NCBI GenBank assembly: GCA_031552235.1
Contig: JAVBMR010000013.1
Location: forward strand, 1-22,088
DNA length: 22,088 nucleotides
Direction: 5' to 3'
Origin: WRDF01 sp031552235
GTDB lineage: Bacteria > Bacteroidota > Bacteroidia > Bacteroidales > Rikenellaceae
This document shows positions 22,011-22,088 of the stretch, piece by piece. The notes beneath the pieces were generated by a model. That model did not search any database, had not been told where the DNA came from, and saw nothing but the letters and a program-made list of their open reading frames with translations. Made by a program: the position numbers and the translations under genes. How positions within the stretch are numbered: position 1 is the stretch's first letter; each line of letters starts with the position of its first letter.

Positions 22011-22088
22011 ATGGGAACACACAGGCAGTATGATCGTTCGTTCAAGGAACGTGCGGTTAAGTTGAGTTACGAACGGGATAACATCAAG
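22011..22088 (+). CDS. IS3-family transposase OrfA, N terminus (partial)
   Basis: The first 26 codons read MGTHRQYDRSFKERAVKLSY and on to ERDNIK at the window edge. The YDRSFKERAVKLSYE pattern is the start of the HTH_Tnp_1 (IS3/IS911 OrfA) helix-turn-helix domain, which binds the IS ends. The remainder, including OrfB with its DDE integrase core, would lie beyond the window. No frameshift or stop is seen in the visible part. Confidence 0.8.
   Translation, partial: MGTHRQYDRSFKERAVKLSYERDNIK

Larger units (their letters stand above)
21960..22088 (+). mobile_element. IS3-family insertion sequence, left end (partial)
   Basis: The window ends inside an insertion sequence. The likely left terminal region begins near TAGTCCGCACAAAAAGTTAAG (from about 21964) and leads into an IS3-type OrfA. 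The exact tip and target duplication cannot be set without the other end. An inverted repeat AAAGTTAAG/CTTAACTTT (21975-21983 and 21997-22005) lies just before the transposase start. Confidence 0.6.

Overview
The window looks like a piece of a Bacteroidales chromosome, most likely from the Rikenellaceae (Alistipes-like). Three things support this. The left edge holds the 5' end of a 16S rRNA gene (minus strand) with Bacteroidetes/Rikenellaceae-type sequence. Most promoter regions carry the Bacteroidetes -7 element TAnnTTTG and the genes largely lack Shine-Dalgarno sites. The gene content (GH92, GH97, BtuG/BtuB, OMP_b-brl proteins) is typical of gut Bacteroidales. Coding regions are fairly GC-rich; the last ~700 bases are clearly AT-rich.

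Layout. 1-568: 16S rRNA 5' end, its leader with a boxA-like site, and two tandem rRNA promoters, all read leftward. 569-3150 (minus): a GT14-type glycosyltransferase and prolyl-tRNA synthetase, separated by a hairpin-rich intergenic repeat. 3356-4735 (plus): an envelope protein with a coiled coil, a Tyr/Trp/Gly-rich middle and a long serine-rich tail. It converges, across a 20-bp-stem terminator, on a secreted endonuclease/exonuclease/phosphatase-family protein (minus). Divergent from that, a two-gene unit encodes an M24 Xaa-Pro aminopeptidase and TsaB (plus). A hairpin-packed intergenic region follows.

8285-12720: a divergent pair of secreted glycosidases, a GH92 mannosidase-like lipoprotein (minus) and a retaining-type GH97 (plus). 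The GH92 has Gln where characterised GH92 exo-mannosidases have the general-acid Glu. 12977-14656: an AspT/YidE-type membrane transporter with two RCK_C domains. 14846-18600 (minus): a vitamin B12 uptake locus, made of a cobalamin riboswitch, a BtuG-like surface lipoprotein and a BtuB-like TonB-dependent receptor, with a 250-bp structured spacer inside the operon. Divergent from it are a double-ABC ATPase resembling ModF, whose first ATPase half looks catalytically degenerate, and then an outer-membrane beta-barrel protein.

21260-22088: a transition zone with a terminator, an 11-bp tandem repeat, a decayed tRNA/tmRNA-3'-end-like sequence, and two tiny overlapping genes on the minus strand (one a two-TM protein with a strong Shine-Dalgarno). 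The window ends in the first 26 codons of an IS3-family transposase OrfA. This end looks like horizontally acquired or rearranged DNA. I see no clearly new multi-gene system. The best leads are the GH92 active-site change, the small-gene island at the right edge, the serine-rich envelope protein and the dispersed hairpin elements.
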